Made by a program: the position numbers and the translations under genes. From the NCBI RefSeq assembly GCF_001678665.1, contig NZ_LZRP01000007.1:1-64000 (forward strand): a DNA stretch of 64,000 bases, read 5' to 3'. The notes below the pieces were generated by a model. That model did not search any database. It was not told the origin of the DNA and worked only from the letters and a program-made list of their open reading frames with translations. This document shows, one piece after another, positions 27,145-36,141 of the stretch (within the stretch, counting starts at the first letter, position 1; every line of letters starts with the position of its first letter). This stretch comes from Erythrobacter sp. QSSC1-22B (GTDB lineage Bacteria > Pseudomonadota > Alphaproteobacteria > Sphingomonadales > Sphingomonadaceae).

Positions 27145-27702
27145 ATGGCCAAATACGACAAAAGCGATATCGAGCGCCGCATGGCGGGCGCGGTGGAAAG
27201 CCTCAAGGGCGATCTCTCGGGCCTGCGGACGGGCCGCGCCAATGTCGCCCTGCTCGATCCGGTGACGGTCGATGTCTATGGCTCGATCATGCCGCTCAAC
27301 CAGGTGGCCACGGTCAACGCGCCCGAGCCGCGGATGCTCGCGGTGCAGGTTTGGGACAAGGCCAACACCACCGCGGTGGAAAAGGGTATCGCCCGCGCCA
27401 ATCTGGGTCTCAACCCGATGACCGACGGCCAGACCATCCGCCTGCCGCTCCCCGATCTTACCGAGGAGCGCCGCAAGGAACTGGCCAAGCTCGCCGGGCA
27501 GTATTCGGAGAACGCCAAGATCGCGATCCGCAACGTGCGCCGCGATGCGATGGAAGCGCTCAAGGAAGACGAGAAGAAGAAGGAAATCTCCGAGGACGAT
27601 CGCAAGCGTCTTGAGGACGAGGTCCAGAAGCTGACCGACAAGCATGTCGCCGAGGCCGACCAGGTCGCCGAGGCGAAGGAGAAGGAAATCCTCACTCAGT
27701 GA
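27145..27702 (+). CDS. frr: Ribosome recycling factor
   Basis: A 185-residue protein of standard length that splits post-termination ribosomes with EF-G. The N-terminal part has RMAGAVESLKGDLSGLRTGRA, the central part VWDKANTTAVEKGI and the C-terminal helix IRNVRRDAM, all typical of RRF. ATG 27145 is 106 bp after pyrH. The uppS frame begins at once downstream and may overlap. Confidence 0.97.
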   Translation: MAKYDKSDIERRMAGAVESLKGDLSGLRTGRANVALLDPVTVDVYGSIMPLNQVATVNAPEPRMLAVQVWDKANTTAVEKGIARANLGLNPMTDGQTIRLPLPDLTEERRKELAKLAGQYSENAKIAIRNVRRDAMEALKEDEKKKEISEDDRKRLEDEVQKLTDKHVAEADQVAEAKEKEILTQ

Positions 27703-27763
27703 GAACCGATCCCTCCTGTCCGGCCCAGAGCCTGCATCAGGGCCTGCACCATTGGCCGCACCC

Positions 27764-28471
27764 GTGACCGAGCCAGCGAGCGCGACTGCGAATGCCGACC
27801 CCGGTCGCGCGCGCCATGTCGCGATCATCATGGATGGCAATGGTCGCTGGGCCAAGCGGCGGCACCTGCCGCGCGCCATCGGTCACCAGCGTGGGGTCGA
27901 GGCGGTGCGCAAGCTGGTCCGCGAGGTCGAGCCGATGGGGCTCGACTGCCTGACGCTCTATGCGTTCAGCAGCGAGAACTGGAAGCGCCCCGAGGACGAG
28001 ATCGACCATCTGATGGGGCTGCTGCGCAAGTTCATCGTCTCCGACCTGCCCGATTTCGTCGCCAATGACGTCCGCCTGAAAATCGTCGGCGATTACAAGG
28101 CGCTGGCGCCCGATATTGTCGCCATGATCGAAGATGCGCTGGAACAGACCGCCAATGGTTCGCGGATTCTCGCGGTGGCGCTCAACTACGGTTCGCACCA
28201 GGAAATCGTCCGCGCCGCGGCGCTCGCGGCGAAGGAGGGCGAGGTGACCGAAGCGAGCATCGCCCGCCATCTCTACACCGCCGATCTCCCGCCGCTCGAC
28301 CTGCTGATACGCACCAGCGGCGAGGTGCGGCTGTCGAATTTCCTGCTGTGGCAAGCGGCCTATGCCGAGATGATCTTCACCGATGTGCTGTGGCCCGATT
28401 ACACGCCCGCGCATCTGGCCGAGGCGCTGGCGCAATATGCCGAGCGGGAGCGACGCTTTGGCGGACGCTGA
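27764..28471 (+). CDS. uppS: Undecaprenyl diphosphate synthase
   Basis: About 235 residues of a cis-prenyltransferase that makes the C55 lipid carrier for peptidoglycan. HVAIIMDGNGRWAKRR holds the catalytic Asp, with the expected TLYAFSSENWKRP and LLIRTSGEVRLSNFLLWQ further on. The exact start is unsure: GTG 27764 and TTG 27752 give family-typical lengths, while the first ATG (27644) would overlap frr by 59 bp. Ser or Arg at the RTSGE motif is as expected. It is part of the uppS-cdsA-dxr-rseP-bamA operon. Confidence 0.93.
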   Translation: MTEPASATANADPGRARHVAIIMDGNGRWAKRRHLPRAIGHQRGVEAVRKLVREVEPMGLDCLTLYAFSSENWKRPEDEIDHLMGLLRKFIVSDLPDFVANDVRLKIVGDYKALAPDIVAMIEDALEQTANGSRILAVALNYGSHQEIVRAAALAAKEGEVTEASIARHLYTADLPPLDLLIRTSGEVRLSNFLLWQAAYAEMIFTDVLWPDYTPAHLAEALAQYAERERRFGGR

Positions 28472-29252
28472 ACCGACGCCGAGCGACGAACCGCAGGACG
28501 CGCTCGAGGCCGCGCCGGGGCGCAAGCGCGACCGGGTGCGCGCGCGGATGCAGCGCTACGTCAAGGTCCCGGTGTCGATCCGGACCTCGGATCTTCCGGT
28601 CCGTGCGGCATCCGCGCTGGTGATGATCGCGTTGGCCGCTGCGGCGGTCTGGGCGGGCGGACCGTGGTTGACCGGGTTCATCGCCGCGGTTGCGCTGGCG
28701 ACATTTGCGGAATTCGTGCTGCTGGGCCACCGTGCCTTTTCCAGCTGGTCGGGGCGGGGCGTCGCGCTGGTGTTCGGCCTGGCCTATATCGGCTTTGCCG
28801 GGCTGTTCCTGACGCAGATGCCGGTGTTCCTGATGGTCGGGGTGATCGGTACGGTGATCTTCGTCGATACTTTCGCCTATTTCTTCGGCCGCACCATCGG
28901 CGGCCCCAAGATCGCGCCCGCGATCAGTCCGTCCAAGACCTGGGCCGGGCTACTCGGCGGGGTGGTCGGCGCGAGCCTGTGGCTGGCCGGCTTCGTCTGG
29001 GTCTTGGCCGGGCGCGGGTCGTTCGACATGATTGGCTATGATGCGGTCGAGCTGGCGCAGATCGTGGGCGCGGGCGCGGTGTTCGCGGTCGCGGCGCAGG
29101 CGGGCGATTTCTTCGAAAGCTGGCTCAAGCGGCGCGCGGGCAAGAAGGATTCCTCCAATCTCATTCCCGGCCACGGTGGGGTGTTCGACCGCACCGATGG
29201 GCTGATCCCGGTCGCGCTGCTCGCCGGGCTGATCCTGGCGCCAGCGGCATGA
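28458..29252 (+). CDS. cdsA: Phosphatidate cytidylyltransferase
   Basis: About 264 residues of a multi-pass membrane enzyme making CDP-diacylglycerol from phosphatidate and CTP. The C-terminal signature KRRAGKKDSSNLIPGHGGVFDRTD is complete, spread over residues 225-248. The chosen start is TTG 28458, with GGGAG 7 bp before it, overlapping the uppS end by 14 bp. It supplies pssA and pgsA elsewhere in this window. Confidence 0.93.
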   Translation: MADAEPTPSDEPQDALEAAPGRKRDRVRARMQRYVKVPVSIRTSDLPVRAASALVMIALAAAAVWAGGPWLTGFIAAVALATFAEFVLLGHRAFSSWSGRGVALVFGLAYIGFAGLFLTQMPVFLMVGVIGTVIFVDTFAYFFGRTIGGPKIAPAISPSKTWAGLLGGVVGASLWLAGFVWVLAGRGSFDMIGYDAVELAQIVGAGAVFAVAAQAGDFFESWLKRRAGKKDSSNLIPGHGGVFDRTDGLIPVALLAGLILAPAA

Positions 29253-30406
29253 CCCGCTCGCTCACAATCCTCGGCGCTACCGGATCGGTCGGAGCCTCGA
29301 CGCTCGACCTGATCCGCCGCAACCGCGCCGACTGGCGGGTGGTGGCGCTGACAGCCAATTGCAACGTCGCCGAACTGGCAAGCCTGGCGCGCGAATTTTC
29401 CGCCGAGATCGCGGTGGTGGCCGACGAAAGCTGCCTTGCCGATTTGCGCGATGCGCTGGCGGGCAGCGGGATCGAGGCTGCCGCCGGGCGCAACGCGCTT
29501 TGCGAAGTCGCCTCGCGCCCCGTCGACATGACTGTCGCGGCCATTGTCGGCTGCGCCGGTCTCGCGCCGGTTATGGCGGCGATCGAGCAGGGCGGCACGG
29601 TGGCGCTGGCCAACAAGGAAGCGCTGGTCTCCGCCGGCGAAGTCATGACCGCCGCGGTCACGCGCAGCGGCGCGACTTTGCTGCCGGTCGATTCGGAACA
29701 CAACGCGATCTTCCAGTGCCTCGCCGGAAACGATCTGGCCGAAGTATCAAAGATCACTCTCACCGCCAGCGGCGGCCCCTTGCGGACATGGACGCTGGCG
29801 CAGCTCGAAGCTGCCACCCCGGCGCAGGCGGTGGCGCATCCCAATTGGGACATGGGCGCCAAGATCAGTGTCGATTCGGCGACCATGATGAACAAGGGGC
29901 TCGAACTGATCGAGGCCCATCACCTGTTTCCCGTCGGGCTCGATAAGCTCGGCATCGTGGTGCATCCGCAAAGCGTGATCCACTCGATGGTCGAGTTCCG
30001 CGACCGTTCGACGTTGGCGCAGCTCGGGCCATCCGACATGCGGGTGCCGATCGCCTCTTGCCTCGCCTGGCCGGCGCGCATGGAATCGCCCTGCGAACCG
30101 CTCGATCTCGCCGCGATCGGTGAACTGACCTTCGAGGCGCCCGACGAGACCCGTTTCCCCGCGACCAGGCTTGCGCGCCAGGCGGCCGAAGCGGGCGGGG
30201 CGATGCCCGCCGTTCTCAACGCCGCCAACGAAGTGGCGGTCGCAGCCTTCCTCGCCGGTAAGATTGGGTTCACCCGGATCGCATTATTGGTCGAGCAGGT
30301 GCTGGAAAGCGGAAACCTGCCGCCCGCACCGCACGCGCTCGACGAAGTCCTGATGATCGATCACGCGGCCCGTGCCACTGCTACCTCTTTGCTGGAGTCT
30401 GCCTGA
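29249..30406 (+). CDS. dxr: 1-deoxy-D-xylulose 5-phosphate reductoisomerase
   Basis: A 385-residue enzyme of the non-mevalonate isoprenoid pathway; it converts DXP to MEP with NADPH and a divalent metal. The N-terminal LTILGATGSVGASTLDLI is the NADPH-binding turn, LPVDSEHNAIFQCL carries metal and substrate ligands, and SVDSATMMNKGLELIEAH is also typical. The ATG overlaps the cdsA stop (ATGA at 29249). It feeds the isoprenoid precursor used by the adjacent UppS. Confidence 0.97.
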   Translation: MTRSLTILGATGSVGASTLDLIRRNRADWRVVALTANCNVAELASLAREFSAEIAVVADESCLADLRDALAGSGIEAAAGRNALCEVASRPVDMTVAAIVGCAGLAPVMAAIEQGGTVALANKEALVSAGEVMTAAVTRSGATLLPVDSEHNAIFQCLAGNDLAEVSKITLTASGGPLRTWTLAQLEAATPAQAVAHPNWDMGAKISVDSATMMNKGLELIEAHHLFPVGLDKLGIVVHPQSVIHSMVEFRDRSTLAQLGPSDMRVPIASCLAWPARMESPCEPLDLAAIGELTFEAPDETRFPATRLARQAAEAGGAMPAVLNAANEVAVAAFLAGKIGFTRIALLVEQVLESGNLPPAPHALDEVLMIDHAARATATSLLESA

Positions 30407-30407
30407 C

Positions 30408-31535
30408 TTGGACGCTTCGATCCCCTTCTGGATGTATCTCATCGGCTTCCCGCTGCTGCTGGGCCCGCTCATAACCTTGCACGAGCTGGGTCATTATCTC
30501 GTCGGACGCTGGTTCGGGGTCGAGGCCGAGGCATTCTCGGTCGGGTTCGGCAAGGAGATCGCCGGCTGGACCGACCGCCGCGGTACTCGCTGGAAGCTCT
30601 CGGCGCTGCCGCTGGGGGGCTATGTCCAGTTCAAGGGCGATATGAACCCCGCGAGCGTTCCCGACGCCAGCGCGACGGACGAAGATATCGTGGGCGGGTT
30701 CCATCAGGCGTCGCTGTGGAAGCGCGCTTTGATCGTCTTCGCAGGTCCGGCGACCAACGTATTGATCGCTCTGGTTATCTTTGCCGGCTTCTTCGCTTTC
30801 TACGGCCAGCCGGTTGCTGCCGATCCCGAGCGCCAGCTGACCATCGAGGCTTTCCCCGAACAGTCTCCGGCGCGCGATGCCGGGCTGGAAGTGGGCGATC
30901 GGATCGTCGCCATCGAAGGCAGTGCGGTGGAAGATTTCTCCGCCGTGCAGGATGCGGTGATGCTTTATCCCGGGCGAACGCTGGCCTTCACGGTCGAGCG
31001 CGACGGCACCGAGCGCAGCTATCCGGTCACGGTCCGCGCCGAGGAGATGGAGGACCGCTTCGGCAACAGTTCCAAGATCGGCTTGGTCGGGATCCAGTCG
31101 GCCGGGTCGGACTATGTTTACGAACGCGCTGGGCCGATCGCGGCCATCGGGCTGGCGGTCGATCACTCGATCGGGGTGATGGATATGATGCTGACGGGAA
31201 TCGCGCAGATTTTCACCGGCGAACGTTCGGTTCAGGAGCTGGGCGGGCCGGTCAAGATCGCCAAATATTCCGGCGAGCAGCTGAGCATGGGGGCGATCAC
31301 CTTCGTCAACTTCGTTGCGCTGATCTCGCTTAACTTGGCATTCATCAACCTGCTGCCAATTCCGGCTCTCGACGGCGGGCACTTGGCTTTCTATGCGGCG
31401 GAAGCGATCCGCCGCAAGCCGGTCGGGCAGCGCAGTCAGGAATTGGCGTATCGCACCGGCATGGCCCTCGTGCTCATGCTGATGATATTCGTCACGATCA
31501 ACGATCTGGTGAGCCTTCCCGTTTTCGGGAATTAG
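30408..31535 (+). CDS. rseP: RIP metalloprotease RseP (site-2 protease)
   Basis: About 375 residues from TTG 30408, one base after the dxr stop, with GGAG upstream. The zinc site HELGH is at residues 25-29 in the first membrane segment. One PDZ domain (about 135-215) is clear, and the C-terminal part has NLLPIPALDGGHL with the third metal ligand. It cleaves membrane-bound anti-sigma factors or signal peptides within the membrane. Its place next to bamA is conserved in proteobacteria. Confidence 0.95.
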   Translation: MDASIPFWMYLIGFPLLLGPLITLHELGHYLVGRWFGVEAEAFSVGFGKEIAGWTDRRGTRWKLSALPLGGYVQFKGDMNPASVPDASATDEDIVGGFHQASLWKRALIVFAGPATNVLIALVIFAGFFAFYGQPVAADPERQLTIEAFPEQSPARDAGLEVGDRIVAIEGSAVEDFSAVQDAVMLYPGRTLAFTVERDGTERSYPVTVRAEEMEDRFGNSSKIGLVGIQSAGSDYVYERAGPIAAIGLAVDHSIGVMDMMLTGIAQIFTGERSVQELGGPVKIAKYSGEQLSMGAITFVNFVALISLNLAFINLLPIPALDGGHLAFYAAEAIRRKPVGQRSQELAYRTGMALVLMLMIFVTINDLVSLPVFGN

Positions 31536-31700
31536 CCGGGGTCAAAGGAAGCGTCGGCCGTCCGTTACGTCGCCTGCAGTGCTTGATTGCATGGGGCGCA
31601 TCGGGCAAAGGGCAGCGAGCCTGCCCGGATCAGCGGTGTCGCCCCTCCGGGAGATAGCGTATTGTCCGGGTCCGACGAAGTTTATGGGACGGGTATCTCC

Positions 31701-34427
31701 TTGTCGAACAATACTTATAAGATCTCCGCAGTAGAATCGAAGCGCGCCTGGCGGCTTCCCGCTATGCTGATGGCGGGGACGATCCTCGCGGGTCTGCCGG
31801 TCGCGGGCATGGCGCAGGATGCGCCTGCCGATCCGGAAGCCACGCAACCGCCGGCTCCCGCTGCAGCGCAAACTGCCGCTCCGGCCGCCACCCAGCAGGG
31901 CGAGATCGTGCAGACGATTTCGGTCGCGGGCGCCCAGCGGCTCGAGGCGCAGACGATCCTGTCCTACATCAGGCTGCGTCCGGGCGAGGAATGGAGCCAG
32001 GTGGTCGGCGACGAGGTGCTCAAGGACATCTACGCCACCGAATTGTTCGCCACCGCCGATGTCCGCTTCGAGAACGGCAATGTGCTGATTACCGTGGTCG
32101 AGAACCCGGTGATCAACCGCATCATTCTCGAAGGCAACGACCGGATCAAGAACGACAAGATCGTCCCCGAGATCAGGCTCGCGCCGCGGCAGATCTTCAC
32201 CCGTTCGAAGGTCCGCGCCGATGTCGCGCGGATCATCGAGCTCTACAAGCGTCAGGGCCGCTTTGCCGCGACGGTCGAGCCGCAGATGGTCCAGCTGGCT
32301 CAGAACCGCGTCGATGTGGTCTTCGAGATCGACGAAGGCCCCAAGTCCAAGGTCCAGCAGATCAACATCATCGGCAATGAGGCGTTCTCGGACGGCGATC
32401 TGCGCGGCGAGATGATCACCAAGCAGGCACGGCTGCTCAGTATCCTGAGTTCCAACACCAGCTACGATCCCGACCGGCTGGCGTTCGACCAGCAGAAGCT
32501 GCGCCAGTTCTACCTGACGCAGGGCTACGCCGATTTCCGCGTGGTCTCTGCAGTTGCCGAACTGACGCCCGATCAGCGCGATTTCATCATCACCTATGTC
32601 GTCGAGGAAGGCGAACGCTACAAATTCGGCGAAGTGAAGGTCGAAAGCGAGTTGCGCGACTTCGATAGCGCCTCGATGACCGGGCGCCTGCCGATGCAGC
32701 GCGGCGACTGGTACAATGCCGAGCAGGTCGAGAACACGGTCGAACAACTGACCGATCTCGCCGGCACCTTCGGCTATGCCTTCGCCGACGTCGCGCCGCA
32801 GTTCAACCGCAGCAAGGAAGACCTCACGATGGACGTGACCTTCTTGCTGCGCGAGGCCCCGCGTGTCTATGTCGAGCGGATCGACGTCAATGGCAACACG
32901 CTGACGCAGGACAAGGTCGTGCGCCGCGAATTCCGCGTGGCCGAGGGCGACGCGTTCAACTCGCTCCAGGTCAAGCGTTCGGCGGCTCGGATCAATTCGC
33001 TCGGCTTCTTCCAAGAGAATTTCGAGATCACCCAAGTCGAGGGCAGCGCCCCGGACCGGATCATCCTCGAGGCCAATGTCGAGGAGCAGGCAACCGGCGA
33101 ACTGCAGCTGTCGGCGGGCTTCTCCTCGCTCGAGAGCTTCATCCTGCAGGGGTCGATCCGCCAGCGCAATTTCCGCGGTCGCGGCCAGACGGTCGGGCTC
33201 AGCCTCAACTATTCGCGCTTCTCGCGCTCGGCGCAGGCCAGCTTCTCCGAGCCCTATCTGTTCGACCGGAATATCTCGGCGGGTGTCGATGTCTATCGCA
33301 AGGACTACAGCAATTTCGGGTTCAACCGGAATCGCAACAGCACGTTTGAACAGTCGACCACCGGTTTCTCGCTGCGCGCCGGCGTGCCGCTGAGCGAATA
33401 TTCGTCTTTGTTCGCCAGCTATACGCTCAACAACGACAATGTCTCGATCGACGAGGGCCGGTTTTTCAGCGATACCGATGGCGACGGAATCGCAACCTGC
33501 GATCCGTTCCTGGCCACCCGCTTCCTGTGTGACGCGATCGGCGAGCGGACGAGCTCGATCCTCGGCCTGACGTTCTCGATCGACTCCACCGACAGCCGCC
33601 TGCGCCCCACGCGTGGTCGCAACCTCTCGATCACCACCGAATATGCCGGGCTGGGCGGCTCGGTGAAATATCTGCGCGTGCGCGGCAAGGCCGGTCAGTA
33701 TTATCCGCTTCCTGCCGGGTTCATCCTCGCACTAACCGCGGAAGGCGGCGCAATCCGCAGCTTCGAGGACCGGGGCATTCCGGGAACCGACGATGTCCGC
33801 CTGACCGATCGCTTCTTCCTCGGCGAGCCGCAGATCCGCGGTTTCGACATCCGCGGCGTGGGCCCGCGCGTGCTTCGGCGCCCGATAATCGATCCGGACG
33901 GCGATGGTATCGGTGAAGTGGTAACCGACCGCGACAGCATTCAGGACGATGCGCTTGGCGGCACCGCTTACTATATGGGCCGCGCGGAAATTGAGATCCC
34001 GCTGGGAACCGGTGCGCGCGAATTGGGTCTGCGCCCCTCGGTCTTCCTCGATGTTGGTGGTCTGTTCAACATCACCAACCCCATCCTGCTGCAAAATCCG
34101 CTCGGGGGCGAATTTTTCAATCCGCAGCGCGATGCCAACGGCAATCCGATCTTCTTTAAGCCGGGCGCTAATGGTGAGCTTAGCACCACTGTGGCAATCC
34201 CGGAGGGCGATCCCATTCCCGAAGGCTTCCTGGCCCAGGGGAACACCATTCCGGCGTTCGAGGAAGTCTTCCTCGGCGACAGCCCAAGCCCGCGCATTTC
34301 GGTAGGCATCGGGGTCAACTGGAACTCGCCTTTCGGCCCGTTCAGGATCGATCTAGCTCATGTGCTCAAGAAACAGCCGGGCGATGACACCAAACTCTTT
34401 TCCTTCAACGTAGGAACGCAATTCTAA
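31701..34427 (+). CDS. bamA: Outer membrane protein assembly factor BamA
   Basis: About 908 residues from TTG 31701 (an in-frame ATG at 31764 would shorten the signal peptide; the longer form keeps a positive n-region, SKRAWR). The signal peptide ends near GMAQ. Five POTRA repeats follow, to about residue 430, then the 16-strand barrel ending KLFSFNVGTQF with a terminal Phe. Barrel signatures include GRGQTVGLSLNYS and RGF in IRGFDIRGVGPR. It folds and inserts outer-membrane barrels. The stop overlaps the skp-like ATG (TAATG). Confidence 0.94.
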   Translation: MSNNTYKISAVESKRAWRLPAMLMAGTILAGLPVAGMAQDAPADPEATQPPAPAAAQTAAPAATQQGEIVQTISVAGAQRLEAQTILSYIRLRPGEEWSQVVGDEVLKDIYATELFATADVRFENGNVLITVVENPVINRIILEGNDRIKNDKIVPEIRLAPRQIFTRSKVRADVARIIELYKRQGRFAATVEPQMVQLAQNRVDVVFEIDEGPKSKVQQINIIGNEAFSDGDLRGEMITKQARLLSILSSNTSYDPDRLAFDQQKLRQFYLTQGYADFRVVSAVAELTPDQRDFIITYVVEEGERYKFGEVKVESELRDFDSASMTGRLPMQRGDWYNAEQVENTVEQLTDLAGTFGYAFADVAPQFNRSKEDLTMDVTFLLREAPRVYVERIDVNGNTLTQDKVVRREFRVAEGDAFNSLQVKRSAARINSLGFFQENFEITQVEGSAPDRIILEANVEEQATGELQLSAGFSSLESFILQGSIRQRNFRGRGQTVGLSLNYSRFSRSAQASFSEPYLFDRNISAGVDVYRKDYSNFGFNRNRNSTFEQSTTGFSLRAGVPLSEYSSLFASYTLNNDNVSIDEGRFFSDTDGDGIATCDPFLATRFLCDAIGERTSSILGLTFSIDSTDSRLRPTRGRNLSITTEYAGLGGSVKYLRVRGKAGQYYPLPAGFILALTAEGGAIRSFEDRGIPGTDDVRLTDRFFLGEPQIRGFDIRGVGPRVLRRPIIDPDGDGIGEVVTDRDSIQDDALGGTAYYMGRAEIEIPLGTGARELGLRPSVFLDVGGLFNITNPILLQNPLGGEFFNPQRDANGNPIFFKPGANGELSTTVAIPEGDPIPEGFLAQGNTIPAFEEVFLGDSPSPRISVGIGVNWNSPFGPFRIDLAHVLKKQPGDDTKLFSFNVGTQF

Positions 34428-35110
34428 TGAAATTCTTTGCCAAATCGGTCGCTTCGGCGAGCCTCGCCGTCGCCGTTTTCGCCGCTGCTCCGGCCAGCGC
34501 GCAGGTCCAGGGCAACATCGGCGTGGTCAACATCCCGCTCGCCATCGCTCAAACCAACGCGCTGCGCACTGCCTTTCAGCAGGTCGGAACCACCTATCAG
34601 ACGCAGATCACCACCATCCAGCAGCGCCAGCAGCAGATCGAGACGCTGTTGACGCAGCTCGACACCAATAGAGATGGCGGGCTCGACGAGGCGGAGCAGG
34701 CTGCGGCGCAGGCCACGCCGCAGTGGCAGCAGATCCAGCAGATCGAGCAGGAAGTCGGCCAGCTCAGCAACCAGATCGATCTGGCGCGCGTCTATGCGCT
34801 CGAGCAGATCCTGCGCCAGTACAGCCCGGTTCTGCAGCAGGTCGTGACCCAGAACCAGGTGCAGATGGTGATAACACCCGACGCGGTGATCTATTCGGCA
34901 CCCGCGGCGGACATGACGACCAAGATCGTCGCCGCGCTCAACACCGCGGTGCCGAGCGTGCAGACCACGCCGCCAGCCGGCTGGCAGCCCTCGCGCCAGT
35001 CCGTCTCGGTCTATCAGCAGGTCCAGCAGATTTTCGCGATCGCGCAGCAACAGCAAGCGCAGCAGGCTCAGCAGCAGACCCCGCCGGCGCAGCAGCCGAG
35101 CGGCCGCTGA
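34427..35110 (+). CDS. OmpH/Skp-like periplasmic chaperone with an EF-hand-like loop
   Basis: A 227-residue protein with a signal peptide (cleavage near ASAQ, residue 25), then a long helical, Gln-rich coiled-coil body (about 40-170) as in Skp/OmpH. Its place just after bamA is the classic position. Unusual is DTNRDGGLDEAE at about residues 83-94, which fits a canonical 12-residue EF-hand loop. The tail is Gln/Ala/Pro-rich (QQQQAQQAQQQTPPAQQ). It probably escorts unfolded outer-membrane proteins to BamA; calcium binding is an inference. Confidence 0.85.
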   Translation: MKFFAKSVASASLAVAVFAAAPASAQVQGNIGVVNIPLAIAQTNALRTAFQQVGTTYQTQITTIQQRQQQIETLLTQLDTNRDGGLDEAEQAAAQATPQWQQIQQIEQEVGQLSNQIDLARVYALEQILRQYSPVLQQVVTQNQVQMVITPDAVIYSAPAADMTTKIVAALNTAVPSVQTTPPAGWQPSRQSVSVYQQVQQIFAIAQQQQAQQAQQQTPPAQQPSGR

Positions 35111-35141
35111 CCGCTATCGGCACGCGTAAAGAGTGACAGAA

Positions 35142-35639
35142 ATGAGCGATAGCGGCAGCGCCCCGGGCGCCGGATCCGAAGGTTCCGAGGTCAAGAGCCT
35201 CGACATCAGGGGGGTGCTGAAAGCGCTGCCGCATCGCTATCCGCTGCTGCTGGTCGATCGGGTGCGCTCGATCGAGCATGGCGAGCGGATCCATGCGGTC
35301 AAGGCGGTCTCATTCAACGAGGAGTTCTTCCAGGGCCATTTCCCCGGCGCGCCGATCATGCCCGGCGTGCTGCAGGTCGAGGCGATGGCGCAGGCCGCCG
35401 CGATCCTCGGGATCGAGACGCTCGGCCTCGCCGGTTCTGGCAAGCTGGTCTATTTCATGGGGATCGAGAACGCCAAGTTCCGCGCTCCCGTGACGCCGGG
35501 CTGCCTGCTCGAGATGGAAGTGGAATTCACCCAGAAGCGCAGCCGGGTCTACAAGTTCAAGGGCAAGGCCAGCGTCGAGGGCAAGACCACCTGCGAGGTC
35601 GATTTCACCGCGATGATCGCGGACCCGCCAGCAGCATAG
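35142..35639 (+). CDS. fabZ: 3-hydroxyacyl-[ACP] dehydratase FabZ
   Basis: About 165 residues of the hot-dog fold dehydratase of fatty acid elongation. [13 protein letters not shown], then [20 protein letters not shown] with the catalytic His and Glu, are intact. ATG 35142 is chosen over GTG 35133 because AAGAG sits 8 bp upstream. It follows the skp-like gene as usual, but the lpxD, lpxA and lpxB genes that often surround it are absent. Confidence 0.95.
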   Translation: MSDSGSAPGAGSEGSEVKSLDIRGVLKALPHRYPLLLVDRVRSIEHGERIHAVKAVSFNEEFFQGHFPGAPIMPGVLQVEAMAQAAAILGIETLGLAGSGKLVYFMGIENAKFRAPVTPGCLLEMEVEFTQKRSRVYKFKGKASVEGKTTCEVDFTAMIADPPAA

Positions 35640-35692
35640 CTTCTGTTTATTGTTTCCGCAGGCCGGATCGCGTGCGGAATACAAAACTTCGG

Positions 35693-35721
35693 TTGCTTTC
35701 CGAAACAACCCAAACTAGACG
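35693..35721 (+). promoter_or_regulatory. Candidate promoter of rpmE
   Basis: TTGCTT (35693-35698) and TAGACG (35716-35721) are separated by 17 bp and lie about 65 bp before the rpmE start. This resembles a housekeeping sigma promoter; the -10 match is moderate. Confidence 0.4.
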
Positions 35722-35784
35722 CGCGCCTTCCCGATACACAGCGGGGCCGGTCGGAACCGGTCCTCACGCTTGGAGACACGAGCC

Positions 35785-36009
35785 ATGAAGGCCGAAACCC
35801 ATCCCGATTACCACACCATCAACGTCAAGATGACCGATGGTACCGAATTCCAGACTCGCTCCACCTGGGGCAAGGAGGGCGACACGCTCTCGCTCGACAT
35901 CGACCCCACCAGCCACCCGGCGTGGACCGGCGGTCGTCAGCAGCTGCAGGAAGGTGGCCGCGTTGCCGCCTTCAACAAGCGCTTTGGCGGGCTCAGCCTC
36001 AAGAAATAA
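35785..36009 (+). CDS. rpmE: 50S ribosomal protein L31
   Basis: A 74-residue L31. It starts [20 protein letters not shown] and carries [23 protein letters not shown] and FNKRFGGL, the standard L31 pattern. It lacks the Cys pairs of the zinc-binding form, so it is the zinc-independent type. An in-frame ATG at 35770 exists, but the conserved N-terminus begins at 35785. A hairpin terminator follows. Confidence 0.95.
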   Translation: MKAETHPDYHTINVKMTDGTEFQTRSTWGKEGDTLSLDIDPTSHPAWTGGRQQLQEGGRVAAFNKRFGGLSLKK

Positions 36010-36072
36010 TCCCCGGTTCCTCCGCATCGGCGGGGGCAGGGTTCACCAGTTGCGGCCGCAAGGTCGTGAGGG

Positions 36073-36098
36073 AGGGCGGTCCGACGGGGCCGCCCTTT
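36073..36098 (+). terminator. Likely terminator after rpmE
   Basis: AGGGCGG (36073-36079) pairs with CCGCCCT (36090-36096) across a 10-base centre that can extend the stem. Only a short T run follows. It lies about 65 bp after the rpmE stop. Confidence 0.6.
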
Positions 36099-36141
36099 CC
36101 GTATCCGGGCCCTTTTCAGCTTCTGGATCCAGGGCTCGAAT

